From Flavobacterium sp. (GTDB lineage Bacteria; Bacteroidota; Bacteroidia; Flavobacteriales; Flavobacteriaceae), in assembly GCF_004295795.1 (NCBI RefSeq), contig NZ_SEBR01000012.1, forward strand, positions 60,368-124,367: a stretch of 64,000 nucleotides of DNA, read 5' to 3'. A program made the position numbers and the translations under genes. Shown piece after piece: positions 8,295 to 17,925 of this stretch; position 1 is the first letter of the stretch; every line of letters starts with the position of its first letter. The notes under the pieces were generated by a model. That model searched no databases and was not told where the DNA came from. It was given only the letters and a program-made list of their open reading frames with translations.

Positions 8295-10172
8295 TTTCAC
8301 CATGTAATTACGCTGTGCGGTCTCGGTGTACTCGAGCGCCGGAACCAAGTATGCCTGATTATCGAAATAGACCTTCCGCGTTTTTCTGATCTTCGAAAGT
8401 TCTGTTTCGGTAAACGGTCCTGAGACTTCAATCCGCGAGGCAAAAACCCGAATCCGCAGCGTTTTTTTCCAGAACGTTTCGTGAATTCCGCCCGCGCCTT
8501 CTATAACCATTTTCTTCCCCAAATAATTCGAGGCGATCTGCGGTTTGTTGGTCGTGTTGTAAAGCATCAGCCCCACCCCGTCTTTCGATTCTTCAGCGTC
8601 CGAAAGTTCAGCAGTCAACCCAGAATGCGGAACACTCTTGAAGCCGTTTTCCAACATCACCACGAAATCACCTGACTGCGAATCATAAGACGAAACGCCG
8701 TCGCGGGAAATATAGAGGCCGTCATCGGTATTATTCGAGAATTTCAAAACGAACGCCTCGTAAGGCACTTGCTCGTAAGATTCGATGAACAGGGATTTCA
8801 GAAGCTTGACCTTGTCTTCGAGCGGTACAAAATCTTCGACGTAATCGATGTTCATTCGCTTTCGCAAATCGTCGATCGTGATGTCGAGGTTGAATGTGTT
8901 CTTCAATTGGTTGATGTATTCGGCAACCGTCCAATCAGGAACGTATCGGCTAAAGTCGATTGTTGGGTGCGGCAAGTATCCATTGTTGTACCCGCCAATC
9001 TCAATCCGGAAAGCAAAATCCGCAGGCATCGCCGACGGCATTTTGAACCTGTAATAATAGATGAATATCTTGATTCCGATTTCATCCGCGTCGACATTGA
9101 TTTCGAGCGAACCTTCGTAGGTTTCGGTCGTAGGTTCGTAATGCTCGTAGCCAAGGGTCAAAGGATAAACCGGCGTGGCGCTGTAGCTCTTTTGCCCGGC
9201 GAGAAAACTGTGAGCGACGACGGCGGTATTGCATGGCGGCTCGGTCGCGCGGAATACGAAACGGTGAGGGCCTGAACGGGTGGTCGTGTATTCGTAAGTC
9301 TTCCAATGGTCATTAGCAGGATTCGAACCGTAATCGCCGTCTACCCACGGAATGGATTCCAGATCGATTTCGGCTTCCGGCTGACGAATCTTATACATGT
9401 TGTCGGCCGCACTCCACATCAGAATTCTTTGAATCAATTTGTCGTTCGGAAAAGAGCCAGACATCGTGAAGCCTTTCGCCTGCAAAGCGTAGAACAATGG
9501 GGAAAGCAGAAACACCTGAGGCGAAACCACGTTCATGTTGTCGAATTTTCGGCCCGTGTCAGTTTCTGTGTAGGGATTCATAACCAAGCCGTTGTCGTCG
9601 TAGGCGTTTATTTTATCCAGGAACGCATACCAATCGTCTTCGGCTTTGAGGAATTGCCCAAATTTCTCCTTCCAATTCATCGACGGGATTTGCCATTTGA
9701 CAGTCGGGAAAATGTGAGGCGTGATTGAATTCGGGTAAAATTGCCAGGCAGCACTGCCAGGAACGATAGTGGCTGCTTCGTTTGCATAAGGCTCTGGCGT
9801 CGGATCGTTGATTATCGAGACGGTCGGCATAAACGATCCGATTTTCTTCGACATTATCCCAATCAATTCGGTTGCATATTTCAGATTGCATTTCCTGAAA
9901 CCGTTCATGTAGGACAAAACTTGTAACTCGCCATAATACTTTTCTCCCAATTCCAAAACCGTAACGGGAACAACGCGTTTCTTGTGCACCGACGTAAGGT
10001 CGCGACTCCCAAGCGCGGTCAAGGTTCGCTCATTATCGATGACCAAAAATGGAAAAACCGAATAATTCACCTTGAAGTCGGTGATCAATGCGTTGTCTTC
10101 CTTTTTTATGGTCAGCGTCTCTTTTACGAAATCAAGTTCTACGCCGTTCGCTATGATTCGGATCAGGCTCAT
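8268..10172 (-). CDS. Distal tail / baseplate-like protein, 634 residues
   Basis: Last gene of the leftward tail unit. No motif that I recognise with certainty; the N-terminal 120 residues are beta-rich (ANGVELDFVKETLTIKKED and following), the centre is rich in aromatic residues, and the C-terminus again beta-rich. Its place two genes after the tape measure suggests a tail-tip hub or tail-associated protein. ATG at 10170-10172 overlaps the preceding stop by 4 bases. Confidence 0.65.
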   Translation of the reverse strand: MSLIRIIANGVELDFVKETLTIKKEDNALITDFKVNYSVFPFLVIDNERTLTALGSRDLTSVHKKRVVPVTVLELGEKYYGELQVLSYMNGFRKCNLKYATELIGIMSKKIGSFMPTVSIINDPTPEPYANEAATIVPGSAAWQFYPNSITPHIFPTVKWQIPSMNWKEKFGQFLKAEDDWYAFLDKINAYDDNGLVMNPYTETDTGRKFDNMNVVSPQVFLLSPLFYALQAKGFTMSGSFPNDKLIQRILMWSAADNMYKIRQPEAEIDLESIPWVDGDYGSNPANDHWKTYEYTTTRSGPHRFVFRATEPPCNTAVVAHSFLAGQKSYSATPVYPLTLGYEHYEPTTETYEGSLEINVDADEIGIKIFIYYYRFKMPSAMPADFAFRIEIGGYNNGYLPHPTIDFSRYVPDWTVAEYINQLKNTFNLDITIDDLRKRMNIDYVEDFVPLEDKVKLLKSLFIESYEQVPYEAFVLKFSNNTDDGLYISRDGVSSYDSQSGDFVVMLENGFKSVPHSGLTAELSDAEESKDGVGLMLYNTTNKPQIASNYLGKKMVIEGAGGIHETFWKKTLRIRVFASRIEVSGPFTETELSKIRKTRKVYFDNQAYLVPALEYTETAQRNYMVKLTAESINT

Positions 10173-11497
10173 GATACAACAACAGTAACGACGTTAGAGA
10201 AAATTTGTGGTGTGTAGCCGTTTGAAGCAATACGGATGTACCATGTTCCTGGCAACAACGTCAAGAGTTGAGGCGACACAATCGAAATGTCGTCTGAATC
10301 GTTAAAAGTAATCCCGTCGGAGCTAAGCTGCAATTTCACTACCGGATAAATGTAATCGGAAATCGTAAAATCGATTGTGACGTCCGGGCCCGAGACCGAC
10401 GTTCCCGTTATCGTCAAAACAGGCGTTGTAGTAACCGGACCAACACCTGTGTTTTCAAAACGTCTGTCGAGGCGCAATCCGAAAATGAAATCTTCCTCGA
10501 AGGTATTGCTCTGATCGGCAAGCTCGCGATAACGCTTCGATTTATTGACCATTTCCAACCATTGGCCATCGACCAGTAATTTAGTTTCTGTAGCATTGGC
10601 GACCTGCCTAATAATCGCTTTCTCATTTGACAATAGACTTCCCGTGTTCAAGGTATAGGTCGCATCTTCAGAAATTTCAAAAACTTTTTCCGTGCCGTCG
10701 TCCTGTAAATAAGTTTCGCCCTTGTAGGCTGATACCAATTCGAGTTCGCCGTCGAAATATGTCGTTATCCAATATCCGAAGTTATTAAGAAAGGCAAGTT
10801 TTTGGACTCCGAAATTGATGAGCGAAATAAATTTGTACGTTTTGGAAACGATCTGGTTTCCACACGCGATCTCGATCGTGAAATATTCATCGGTTTCGGG
10901 AATGTTTAGCGTGGCAATCAAATGGGAAAACAAAAACGCTTTTTTCCCGTCCACGGTTCCGCCATCGATTGTTACTGTTGTTCCGTTTTCTGAGAAAATT
11001 TTCGCAACCAACGCATCACTTGATGCATTGACAAAAATTGGCAACTCCACCTTTCCGTCGCGCGGAACACGTAAAACTGCTGGCTGAACATCTAAAATCT
11101 GGATTTTGTCCTGGTCGCTGAAAAGTTGGGGCTTGCGGTTGTGCATGATGTAGAACACCGGTAGCGATCCTTCATCTACCAAAACATCGCTCGACAAGGA
11201 GTACTCGGCAATCAGCACTTGTACTTCTTTGACCAAATGCGTCTGCTCAAAAAAACCATCGCCTAGCGCCGGATTGAAAATTGGTGCGAAATACGCATAA
11301 AACAGTTTTTCGAGGTTCTTACGAGCGACCGTGGCATTCTCGCGCGACCAACCCTGTTCGTCGAATGCGACGTTGTTGATCTTGATGAACGCCCGAAAAT
11401 AGTAACCCGCGCCAAAACTTGACACGATTTCAATTGGCGTGCTGTTGGCGTCGAGCAAAACTCGGTCGACTCCGGGTGCTGAATTTATGAGTATCAT
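10169..11497 (-). CDS. Tail protein with C-terminal Ig/FN3-like domain, 442 residues
   Basis: Directly downstream of the tape measure gene, which it overlaps by one base, in the position of a distal tail protein. The last 85 residues (starting TTTPVLTITGTSVSG) look like a beta-sandwich of Ig or FN3 type, common in phage tail proteins that bind host glycans. The N-terminal 350 residues are not recognised. Confidence 0.65.
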   Translation of the reverse strand: MILINSAPGVDRVLLDANSTPIEIVSSFGAGYYFRAFIKINNVAFDEQGWSRENATVARKNLEKLFYAYFAPIFNPALGDGFFEQTHLVKEVQVLIAEYSLSSDVLVDEGSLPVFYIMHNRKPQLFSDQDKIQILDVQPAVLRVPRDGKVELPIFVNASSDALVAKIFSENGTTVTIDGGTVDGKKAFLFSHLIATLNIPETDEYFTIEIACGNQIVSKTYKFISLINFGVQKLAFLNNFGYWITTYFDGELELVSAYKGETYLQDDGTEKVFEISEDATYTLNTGSLLSNEKAIIRQVANATETKLLVDGQWLEMVNKSKRYRELADQSNTFEEDFIFGLRLDRRFENTGVGPVTTTPVLTITGTSVSGPDVTIDFTISDYIYPVVKLQLSSDGITFNDSDDISIVSPQLLTLLPGTWYIRIASNGYTPQIFSNVVTVVVS

Positions 11498-14400
11498 TAG
11501 GATAGGATTCCATTTGCGGCCGAAGCAGCGGTTTCGTCGTTCAGTTTTTGGATTTCTTGCGCTTCGCTATAACCGATAACCGCGCGGGCGTCAATACCTC
11601 GAGCCAACAAATTGTTCAAGGTTTTGAGCGCGATCAACATTTCAAGATTTGGGTCGGTCGAAGTTGGTTGGAATGTCGGGACGGTTCCGGTAGTAGTCTC
11701 ACCCCCGTTAAAAAACCCGCGACCGCGAATCAACCCTTTCCGTTCACTTTCCAACCAAGTCAAAGTTTTGGCGTATCGCGGATTTGTCGTCATTATTTCA
11801 GGCATTACCCACTCTCGTTTATGAACGACTCCCGTTATCGGACCGTACTGATCGTAACCGAGTGCGGGATGTTCGCCGGTAGCACCTCCGAAGAAATATC
11901 CGGATGTGGACGTAGTTTTGAATTTCGGAGTGGATGGCGCACTTTGGCTGTTGATCTTGGCCACGTTTGCAAAAGTAGTTGCTGTTACCACGGCAATTTG
12001 GACAGCCTTTAAAGCGGCATCGATAAAACCGTTACTAGTGTAGGTCTTAGAGAGCACCGATGTTATACCCAACGCCCCGTTAATAACTGCCTGAGCTGAC
12101 GCTATTCCTTTTGATTGACCGAAAAGCGAAGATGCTGCTGATGCGACATCGTTGAGAGTGCCTAATACAGAGTTTGCCTCTATAAAAGCCTGTTCTTGCT
12201 TAAATTTTCTAAGTTCGGTAGCTGCCGCTTTTTTGTAACGAAGAAGTTGATCTTCCGTTATTACTCCTTGGTCACGTAATTTTTGAAACCTTGCGATATC
12301 TTTTTCAAGTTCTGCTTCCTTTCGAATTTCTTCTTGTTCGCGTTTGCTACTCGCTTCCGCAATACGGATATCGGCTTCTGCTTGAATTCTTTCAGCTTCT
12401 TTTTTTGCAAGCTTTTCCTCTTTTTTGATCAACTGGTCGGAAAGCTTCTCTCGAATTTTTAATATTTCAGCCGCAATCTTGTCCTCTAGGTTCTGTTTAG
12501 AAGTAAGGTATTCTAAATCGATAGCTTTTTTAAGGGCCGACAATTCTTCTTCACTTTTGGCCGTATCGTTAGCCTTTTGAAGATTTGTTTCGCGAATGCG
12601 AATCAGCTCATCTTGTCGAAGTTCTGCCAATGTATTTTGACGTTCAATTTCTTGGCCTATAATTTCTTTAGTTAACTCTTTACCGTCCGAGAAGGCAGCT
12701 AAATTTTTAGAAATTTCGTAATCGATCAATGCTTTGGCCACGCGAATTTGAGCCGTTAACAAAGCCTGTTGAATTTCAGCCTGTTTTTTAGCTTCCTCCG
12801 CTCTCTCTTTCGCTTTTTTGTCGCGGTACTCGCGTTGGAGCTTAAGAAGTTCATTCTCATACTTCTCATATTCTGCCGTGCCTTTCTTGTAGAAAGACAT
12901 TTTGGTTTGCAGAATCTGAATCTCGATGCTGTAAGTATCTTTTCCAAGCGCATCAAGTCTGGCTTTTCGACGTTCCAAACCCTCGATGGCCGCGGCCATC
13001 AGTTCCTCAGTTGTTTTTTTTGTAGACGATGCTGTCGTTTGTGCGGTTTCGGCATACTTTTCTATCGCCTTGATAGCCGCTTCGTAACGTTTGGCAATCT
13101 TAAGATCCATTTCTGTAGGATCTGCTTTTTTCTTCAAGTTGGCATAAGATTGACGAAGGCTTTCCAAATATTTCATTCGGGTTTCCTCAAAGTCAAAAAG
13201 ATCTCCCAAGCTTTTACGACGTGCCGCTATATAAACTTCAAAAGCTTTTTTGCTGTCTTCCGCATAATTCGCAATCGCTTTTGATTCCGACTGCTGCTTG
13301 ATTCTTTCCTCAACCGCCGACTTTGTGAACAATCCGGTTAGCGGAATCAATGCGTTAAGCAATCCTGATCCGTCGGTCACTTCCGCCACCATGTCGTAGA
13401 ATCCTGATTTGACTTCGTTGAAAACAGAAACGATTGTGGTTTTCCATTTTAGGAAACCGTCCGATTTCAGCGCGCGGTCTTGCGCTTCGGCCAAAGCGAG
13501 CTCCGAATCGGCAAGTTGTTTGGTTGCCTTTTCTACCTCGGTCAGGTCGCGAGTCTGGTTTTGAATCGATTTACGGACAGCCTCGAAAATCTTGAGCGCC
13601 CCACCGGCGTCTTCACCAGCGCCACGGAAAAGGTCGGCTGTCAATTGCTGTGCCTGTTGGGAATTGAGGCCGACACGTTCGGCTTCATCGGCGACCAACT
13701 GCAACGCCTGTTTTACCGTTATCGAACCGTCTTTGATTCCCGCAAAAAGCTTATCCGTAAATTCTTTGCCAAAGGCGTTGACCAATGCGTCGCGCGACGC
13801 TTTTGTTTCCTCGCGCACGGATAAGCCAAATTCCTTGATCGCATCCGGAAGCTTGTCGGCATATATCCCGATGTCGATTCCCGTGTTGAGAAGGTTTTGA
13901 AATTCCTCGACGGAATAACCCGCCGCCGCAAAAAACGTCGCGTATTCTTTGATACTTGCAAGAAACTCGTCGCTCGCGGCACCGCCTTTTATAAGTCCAT
14001 CCTGAATAATATCGAGCGCTTCTGAATATTCGATCCCGAATTCATTTACCAAGGCGCGCGCGGACTCAAGAACGGTATTCAGTTCCTGGTCAAATGTTTC
14101 CGCAAGAGACGAAGCTTTGACCCTAATGATGTCAAGATTTTCTCCTGACTCTTTCGTTATTGCCGCTACAAGTTTGTTGGTTTTGTAAACTTCATTATTG
14201 TAGTTAACCCATTCTTTTGTGACGAGTGCAATCCCAGCCAAAATTGCAATCGCGGCACCGATCGGAGTAGCTATAAAGGCAAGACCCGCACGAGTTGCCG
14301 CGCCCAAGCTACTCCCTATTGATGAGATTCCCGCCTGCGCTAATTTCAGATCGCCGCTTGCAAACCCACCTATTATCTTGCTCCAACTATCTCCGAAAGC

Positions 14401-14661
14401 ACTCATTTCGTCGCCGGTTTGCTCGATAGCTTCTTTGGTCTCGTATAATTCTTCTTTAAACTCGGATTGTTTTTCTTTAAGATCGCCCAATGTGCCCTTG
14501 AGCTTTTTCAAATCGGAATCGTAAGTCGAGGAATTTTTGTTTAGATTCTTTATCTCATTGTTCACTTTCGTGATTTCGCGATTGATGCCGCTTAAAGAAT
14601 TGACTACTTCTCTATCGTTTACATATATCGATAATTCGCGAGTGACTTTCGGTGCTGCCAT
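11497..14661 (-). CDS. Phage tail tape measure protein
   Basis: 1054 residues, the longest late gene. It begins with a coiled coil (residues 10-75), has a hydrophobic segment near 130-165 (AGLAFIATPIGAAIAILAGIAL), and a long Glu/Lys/Arg/Ala-rich coiled coil at about 560-830, then a Gly-rich C-terminus. At about 1.5 angstrom per residue, the usual rule for tape measures, the tail would be near 160 nm. The protein scaffolds tail tube assembly and enters the cell at DNA injection. Confidence 0.88.
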   Translation of the reverse strand: MAAPKVTRELSIYVNDREVVNSLSGINREITKVNNEIKNLNKNSSTYDSDLKKLKGTLGDLKEKQSEFKEELYETKEAIEQTGDEMSAFGDSWSKIIGGFASGDLKLAQAGISSIGSSLGAATRAGLAFIATPIGAAIAILAGIALVTKEWVNYNNEVYKTNKLVAAITKESGENLDIIRVKASSLAETFDQELNTVLESARALVNEFGIEYSEALDIIQDGLIKGGAASDEFLASIKEYATFFAAAGYSVEEFQNLLNTGIDIGIYADKLPDAIKEFGLSVREETKASRDALVNAFGKEFTDKLFAGIKDGSITVKQALQLVADEAERVGLNSQQAQQLTADLFRGAGEDAGGALKIFEAVRKSIQNQTRDLTEVEKATKQLADSELALAEAQDRALKSDGFLKWKTTIVSVFNEVKSGFYDMVAEVTDGSGLLNALIPLTGLFTKSAVEERIKQQSESKAIANYAEDSKKAFEVYIAARRKSLGDLFDFEETRMKYLESLRQSYANLKKKADPTEMDLKIAKRYEAAIKAIEKYAETAQTTASSTKKTTEELMAAAIEGLERRKARLDALGKDTYSIEIQILQTKMSFYKKGTAEYEKYENELLKLQREYRDKKAKERAEEAKKQAEIQQALLTAQIRVAKALIDYEISKNLAAFSDGKELTKEIIGQEIERQNTLAELRQDELIRIRETNLQKANDTAKSEEELSALKKAIDLEYLTSKQNLEDKIAAEILKIREKLSDQLIKKEEKLAKKEAERIQAEADIRIAEASSKREQEEIRKEAELEKDIARFQKLRDQGVITEDQLLRYKKAAATELRKFKQEQAFIEANSVLGTLNDVASAASSLFGQSKGIASAQAVINGALGITSVLSKTYTSNGFIDAALKAVQIAVVTATTFANVAKINSQSAPSTPKFKTTSTSGYFFGGATGEHPALGYDQYGPITGVVHKREWVMPEIMTTNPRYAKTLTWLESERKGLIRGRGFFNGGETTTGTVPTFQPTSTDPNLEMLIALKTLNNLLARGIDARAVIGYSEAQEIQKLNDETAASAANGILS

Positions 14662-15068
14662 TACAAAATACCAGTATAAGCACCCGGGTTAGGTCGGGCA
14701 AAGGTTACGGATAAGGCCACTTGGTCAATTCGAATTTTAGCCAAGTCATCAGCCAAAATCTCAAGAACTTTACTCCTGTCTAACGCAATGTTAAGCACGT
14801 CGGTTTTTTTTAGCCTCATGTTTACACCATTTTTCTTCTGGCCTTCAAAACCGTAATGCTGTTTGAAAATATAGTGAGGTGCTTGCATGGTAATCCTTTG
14901 CAAGCGATTGTCCTTGAATTTTGCACGAGAGTTTGCAGACGCTTCAGCGTTTCCTGTTTTACGAAAAATCGTTCGTTGAATCGCGAAGCGAAGGTGATCG
15001 CGCAGCTTTCGAGCTGCCGCGTTCCCCGCTTTTTTCTCAAGAGTGTAAAGGTCTGCTGGGCTGAGCAT
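14661..15068 (-). CDS. Small tail-module protein, 135 residues
   Basis: First gene of the last late unit, 13 bases after a predicted start from a late promoter, and its stop abuts the tape measure start. Basic and mostly helical at the N-terminus (EKKAGNAAARKLRDHLRFAIQRT). It could be a tail completion or tape-measure chaperone component; I do not recognise the family. Confidence 0.65.
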   Translation of the reverse strand: MLSPADLYTLEKKAGNAAARKLRDHLRFAIQRTIFRKTGNAEASANSRAKFKDNRLQRITMQAPHYIFKQHYGFEGQKKNGVNMRLKKTDVLNIALDRSKVLEILADDLAKIRIDQVALSVTFARPNPGAYTGIL

Positions 15069-15084
15069 CTACTAAGATTTTCAG

Positions 15085-15120
15085 CTAAAGTAGCCTAGAG
15101 GTCAAGTGATAAATAGGACA
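15085..15120 (-). promoter_or_regulatory. Phage late promoter, copy 5
   Basis: On the reverse strand TGTCCTATT starts at 15120 and the box TACTTTAG ends at 15085; the spacing is identical to the other four copies. It lies between the terminator of the DUF4468 gene and the gene starting at 15068. This is the weakest -7 copy (TTAG for TTTG) but the only one with T at the first box position. Confidence 0.75.
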
Positions 15121-15147
15121 CAAAAAAACCGCCTCAAAGGGCGGTCA
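15121..15147 (-). terminator. Terminator of the DUF4468 moron gene
   Basis: On the reverse strand ACCGCC-CTTTGA-GGCGGT followed by seven T, nine bases after the stop codon of the leftward gene at 15156. Confidence 0.85.
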
Positions 15148-15155
15148 ATTGCGGT

Positions 15156-15725
15156 TTACCAATCGTCCTTTTTTGTACCATTCTTGATGTATTCGGTGAG
15201 CTCGAGAAGTTGGAGTTTGAAGTATTTTTCGATGAAATCTTTTATGTCAGGATAACGGACTTTTCCGTTGTCTTTGAAAACAGGCCAGTCTGTCCAGTTC
15301 GATCCGTGCGGAATCACGCGCGGATATCTTCCTTTCACGAGTTCGCTGCCGGTGATTTCGAGTTCGACGATCTCGTATTTTATTTTCCCTTGCTTGATTC
15401 GAATTTCGGTCGTGTACCGGAAATCGAGCGGCGTTTTGTAAGGCCCATTCCGGAAACGGAAAACACGACGCTCGATCGTGGTGAACCGAATCATCTTATT
15501 TTGAATTTCGGATTTCACCGACTCACGCGGATTCTTATAGAACTCGCTGACATAGGCGTTAGTTTTTACAAAAAGCTCGTCAGCGGATTTGCCAGGTAAC
15601 AGCGCTACGACAAACGTTTGGCTCAGGCTGTCTTTGTTCCGCAGTCCGTCTTCGGTGTATTCCAAGTTTTGCGCGGAAATGTTTAACGTCGCGAAAGCCG
15701 CAATGATGAAGTTCAAGATTCTCAT
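15156..15725 (-). CDS. Secreted DUF4468-like protein (moron)
   Basis: 189 residues with a signal peptide ending near NISAQ and a body resembling DUF4468 (TBP-like fold): LPGKSADELFVKTNAYVSEFY, then alternating strands and a C-terminal amphipathic helix. Such proteins are chromosomally common in Bacteroidota and are not virion components. It sits among tail genes with its own terminator, and no late promoter precedes it, so expression from the prophage state is likely. Role unknown. Confidence 0.7.
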   Translation of the reverse strand: MRILNFIIAAFATLNISAQNLEYTEDGLRNKDSLSQTFVVALLPGKSADELFVKTNAYVSEFYKNPRESVKSEIQNKMIRFTTIERRVFRFRNGPYKTPLDFRYTTEIRIKQGKIKYEIVELEITGSELVKGRYPRVIPHGSNWTDWPVFKDNGKVRYPDIKDFIEKYFKLQLLELTEYIKNGTKKDDW

Positions 15726-15840
15726 TATGTCAAGATTAGGAATCGAAATTTACATATTTTTTCGAATTCTGCGATAGGTGTTTTCTTCCGTTTATTGAAC
15801 AACAGTTAATTCAGTATTCAGTTTTGCTGAAGAAAAAGGT

Positions 15841-15867
15841 TTGGTTTAGATTGAGAACAAATGTTTG
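15841..15867 (+). promoter_or_regulatory. Possible host-type promoter of the rightward moron
   Basis: TTG at 15841-15843, 16-bp spacer, AATGTTTG at 15860-15867, just before the ATG at 15883. The spacer is one base short of the usual range and the box lacks the leading T, so this is tentative. Confidence 0.35.
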
Positions 15868-15882
15868 TGGCTAATAAGAACA

Positions 15883-16218
15883 ATGGAACAATATCATTAT
15901 ACGGGTTGGGACGTTTCGAAATTCACGCTTGACAAGATTATGGCGATAATGAAGCACAATCTCCGCACAGGAGCAGAATTAAAAGCCGAATTCAAAAAAC
16001 GAATAATAAATGGCAAGTGCACAGGAATCCTGTACAATTATGGCGTCGAGATATGGCGCAAAGAATACACGCACGAATTCGAAATGGTCAACAGCGCTTA
16101 CATGCAGGTAGATTTTTATTTTCTTCTTTGGATCATGAAAAAGATGGCTGCGACCGGCGGCATCAATCACATCGATAAAAATTTAGCTTCGATGTACGAA
16201 AGCTTTGGCGTTAAATAA
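15883..16218 (+). CDS. Small protein encoded against the late genes (moron)
   Basis: 111 residues from the ATG at 15883 (MEQYHYTGWDVSKF). No recognised domain; helical, with many aromatic residues and a basic centre (AELKAEFKKRIINGK). It is the only rightward gene between the integrase and the CI-like gene, flanked by two leftward secreted proteins, which marks this stretch as an inserted cassette. A superinfection-exclusion or host-modifying role is possible but not shown. Confidence 0.6.
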   Translation: MEQYHYTGWDVSKFTLDKIMAIMKHNLRTGAELKAEFKKRIINGKCTGILYNYGVEIWRKEYTHEFEMVNSAYMQVDFYFLLWIMKKMAATGGINHIDKNLASMYESFGVK

Positions 16219-16240
16219 AAAATCCGCTAATTCAGCGGAT
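16219..16240. terminator. Bidirectional terminator between convergent moron genes
   Basis: ATCCGCT-AATTC-AGCGGAT immediately after the stop of the rightward gene; on the reverse strand it is followed by a T run, and it overlaps the last codons of the leftward gene at 16227. Confidence 0.7.
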
Positions 16241-16574
16241 TTGGTGTATGGTCTCGTAAGATGTTTGGAGGTTCGTCTGTCAATGTCCTATGCCGGATCC
16301 TCGCGCTTCGCAAATTTTTTTCTGGCTTTTCGACAACATATGCTGCCGCCTCGGGAATATCCGCGAAAGCAATGCGATTCGATTCCATGGTTTGACATTC
16401 TTGAAATTCGAAAACGGCTTGAACATCAAACGCAATTACCGTGACGTGGTCACAAGCAAGTGTTTGAACGAGTTCCGTTTTCACTTCGTTCTTGATTTCA
16501 GGCGGCGCGGCTTTAATCGTGCTGCCGATAAGACAGAACGAAAAGGCAACCACCAAGGATAACAAATTTTTCAT
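16227..16574 (-). CDS. Small secreted protein (moron)
   Basis: 115 residues with a clear signal peptide (MKNLLSLVVAFSFCLIGSTIKA) and no recognised domain. It follows late promoter copy 4 with a leader of about 29 bases. Unlike the neighbouring DUF4468 gene, it should therefore be made late. Might act in the periplasm during lysis; there is no direct evidence. Confidence 0.6.
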   Translation of the reverse strand: MKNLLSLVVAFSFCLIGSTIKAAPPEIKNEVKTELVQTLACDHVTVIAFDVQAVFEFQECQTMESNRIAFADIPEAAAYVVEKPEKNLRSARIRHRTLTDEPPNILRDHTPNPLN

Positions 16575-16605
16575 GATAAAATAATTTGGTTATTAATGAT
16601 TGACA

Positions 16606-16641
16606 CAAAGTTCGGCAACTTGGTTTTACACGAATAGGACA
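16606..16641 (-). promoter_or_regulatory. Phage late promoter, copy 4
   Basis: Reverse strand: TGTCCTATT from 16641, then GAACTTTG ending at 16606. It begins two bases past the stop codon of the preceding leftward gene. Confidence 0.85.
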
Positions 16642-16643
16642 AC

Positions 16644-17141
16644 TCAAACACTCTCAGTTGGGAAATTCCATTTCTCTGCTTCAAAGCACATTTTCTGCTG
16701 ATTCTTGATTTGAATGATGACATTCCAACCGAAACGGTTGTCGAAAATCGGCCCTACTTTTTGCATTTCGAAATCACCTTCGTACTTGCCATAAAGCCAG
16801 TGCGCATGATCTTCGCGACACTTCTTGAAATATGACATTACTTCAAGCGCGATCGTTTCGGTTTCGTCCAAAACTTGCTCCTGCTTTTCAAAATTGTCAT
16901 TGGGCGCAAAATCGAGAATCATCCAACTGATTGTCCTTGCGTTGAAACTCGCGACTTTGTTCGGCATCCGCACTTCGGAATCGTGGCTTTCTAAAAGCAA
17001 GGTCGGTGATTCGATGCCGGATCGGATTGCGTTCTGTATCTCGTCCCAATTAAAACGATAAAATCCCTTGATGTTGACATGCGCGTTTGCGATGTAACGA
17101 AAAAATGAAACGATTACTGCGTGACTGACGTTATTTTGCAT
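16644..17141 (-). CDS. Head-tail or tail module protein, 165 residues
   Basis: The start is taken at ATG 17139-17141 (MQNNVSHAVIVSFF), which overlaps the upstream gene by 11 bases; a longer frame to 17207 lies inside that gene. Mixed alpha/beta with an acidic helical centre (NFEKQEQVLDETETIALEV). By position, between the lysis genes and the tape measure unit, it may be a head-tail connector or tail terminator. Not recognised. Confidence 0.6.
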   Translation of the reverse strand: MQNNVSHAVIVSFFRYIANAHVNIKGFYRFNWDEIQNAIRSGIESPTLLLESHDSEVRMPNKVASFNARTISWMILDFAPNDNFEKQEQVLDETETIALEVMSYFKKCREDHAHWLYGKYEGDFEMQKVGPIFDNRFGWNVIIQIKNQQKMCFEAEKWNFPTESV

Positions 17142-17925
17142 TGCGTGACTTGAGTTTATTTTCTTTGGCCGTGACGATATCCTGTTGGAATTGTGCCATG
17201 AACACATACACGTTCACGTGGCAAATCTCTTTGTACTTGGACAAATCACCTTGTGTCATCGCTCGGATGACTTCGGCAAGTGATTGTTTTGGTTTGGCCG
17301 GACGGTCGAGCTTTTCAGCCGTCGGCGTTTTACGCTCGAACGCTTTTTTGAATCGGTTTTCAATTGCCGCACGGCTTCCGGAAAGGGCGAGGCTTATCGC
17401 GAACAGCTGCTCTTTGGGAACTTTCGAAAAGGAATCGGACAAATGAGGTAAAGCGCTGCGGTCAAGAGCGCGCCGTCCGAGGCCGAGTGGTGAATAGAGA
17501 ATTGCCGCGATCATTTGTAGATACTCTGTGTCTTTATTCTCCATGAACATGTCGTGCAGATCAACTGCGAGCGCGTATTCCTCGATCGTTAAATCGCCCA
17601 AAGCTACTTGAGGCGGAAAATGCAGATGGCCGGAATTGTCACGAATACCGTTTGGGAAACGCGTAAGATTGCGGTTTGTGAAGATGTAGCCGAAACTTTC
17701 GGCCAGATCCCACATTGGAACCTCGCTCAATATCCTGAGATTTTTTCCCATTTTTCGGAATTGCCACCAACGGACGTTGACGAGGATCATCCAAACTGCA
17801 ACGTATAATGCCTTTCCGCTTTTGGACGAATACATGACAGCGGCCAACCGGAAAAGCTGTCGATCGGTGAGCTCATTCCAGGCAGTAGGAATATTGATTT
17901 GGATGATTTTCTTTTTACTTCGCAA
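17131..17925 (-). CDS. Tail-module protein of unknown function, 264 residues
   Basis: Starts at TTG 17923-17925, overlapping the small upstream gene by 11 bases. Helical, basic at the C-terminus, with several Trp and aromatic residues. Proteins of this kind precede the tape measure in Bacteroidota phages, where a tail assembly chaperone would be expected, but I cannot confirm that and see no slippery frameshift site joining it to the next gene. Confidence 0.6.
   Translation of the reverse strand: MRSKKKIIQINIPTAWNELTDRQLFRLAAVMYSSKSGKALYVAVWMILVNVRWWQFRKMGKNLRILSEVPMWDLAESFGYIFTNRNLTRFPNGIRDNSGHLHFPPQVALGDLTIEEYALAVDLHDMFMENKDTEYLQMIAAILYSPLGLGRRALDRSALPHLSDSFSKVPKEQLFAISLALSGSRAAIENRFKKAFERKTPTAEKLDRPAKPKQSLAEVIRAMTQGDLSKYKEICHVNVYVFMAQFQQDIVTAKENKLKSRNAK

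Noticed and set aside
17131..17925. Programmed frameshift between tail chaperone genes
   Set aside because: No slippery heptamer at the overlap, and the neighbouring gene starts with its own ATG.
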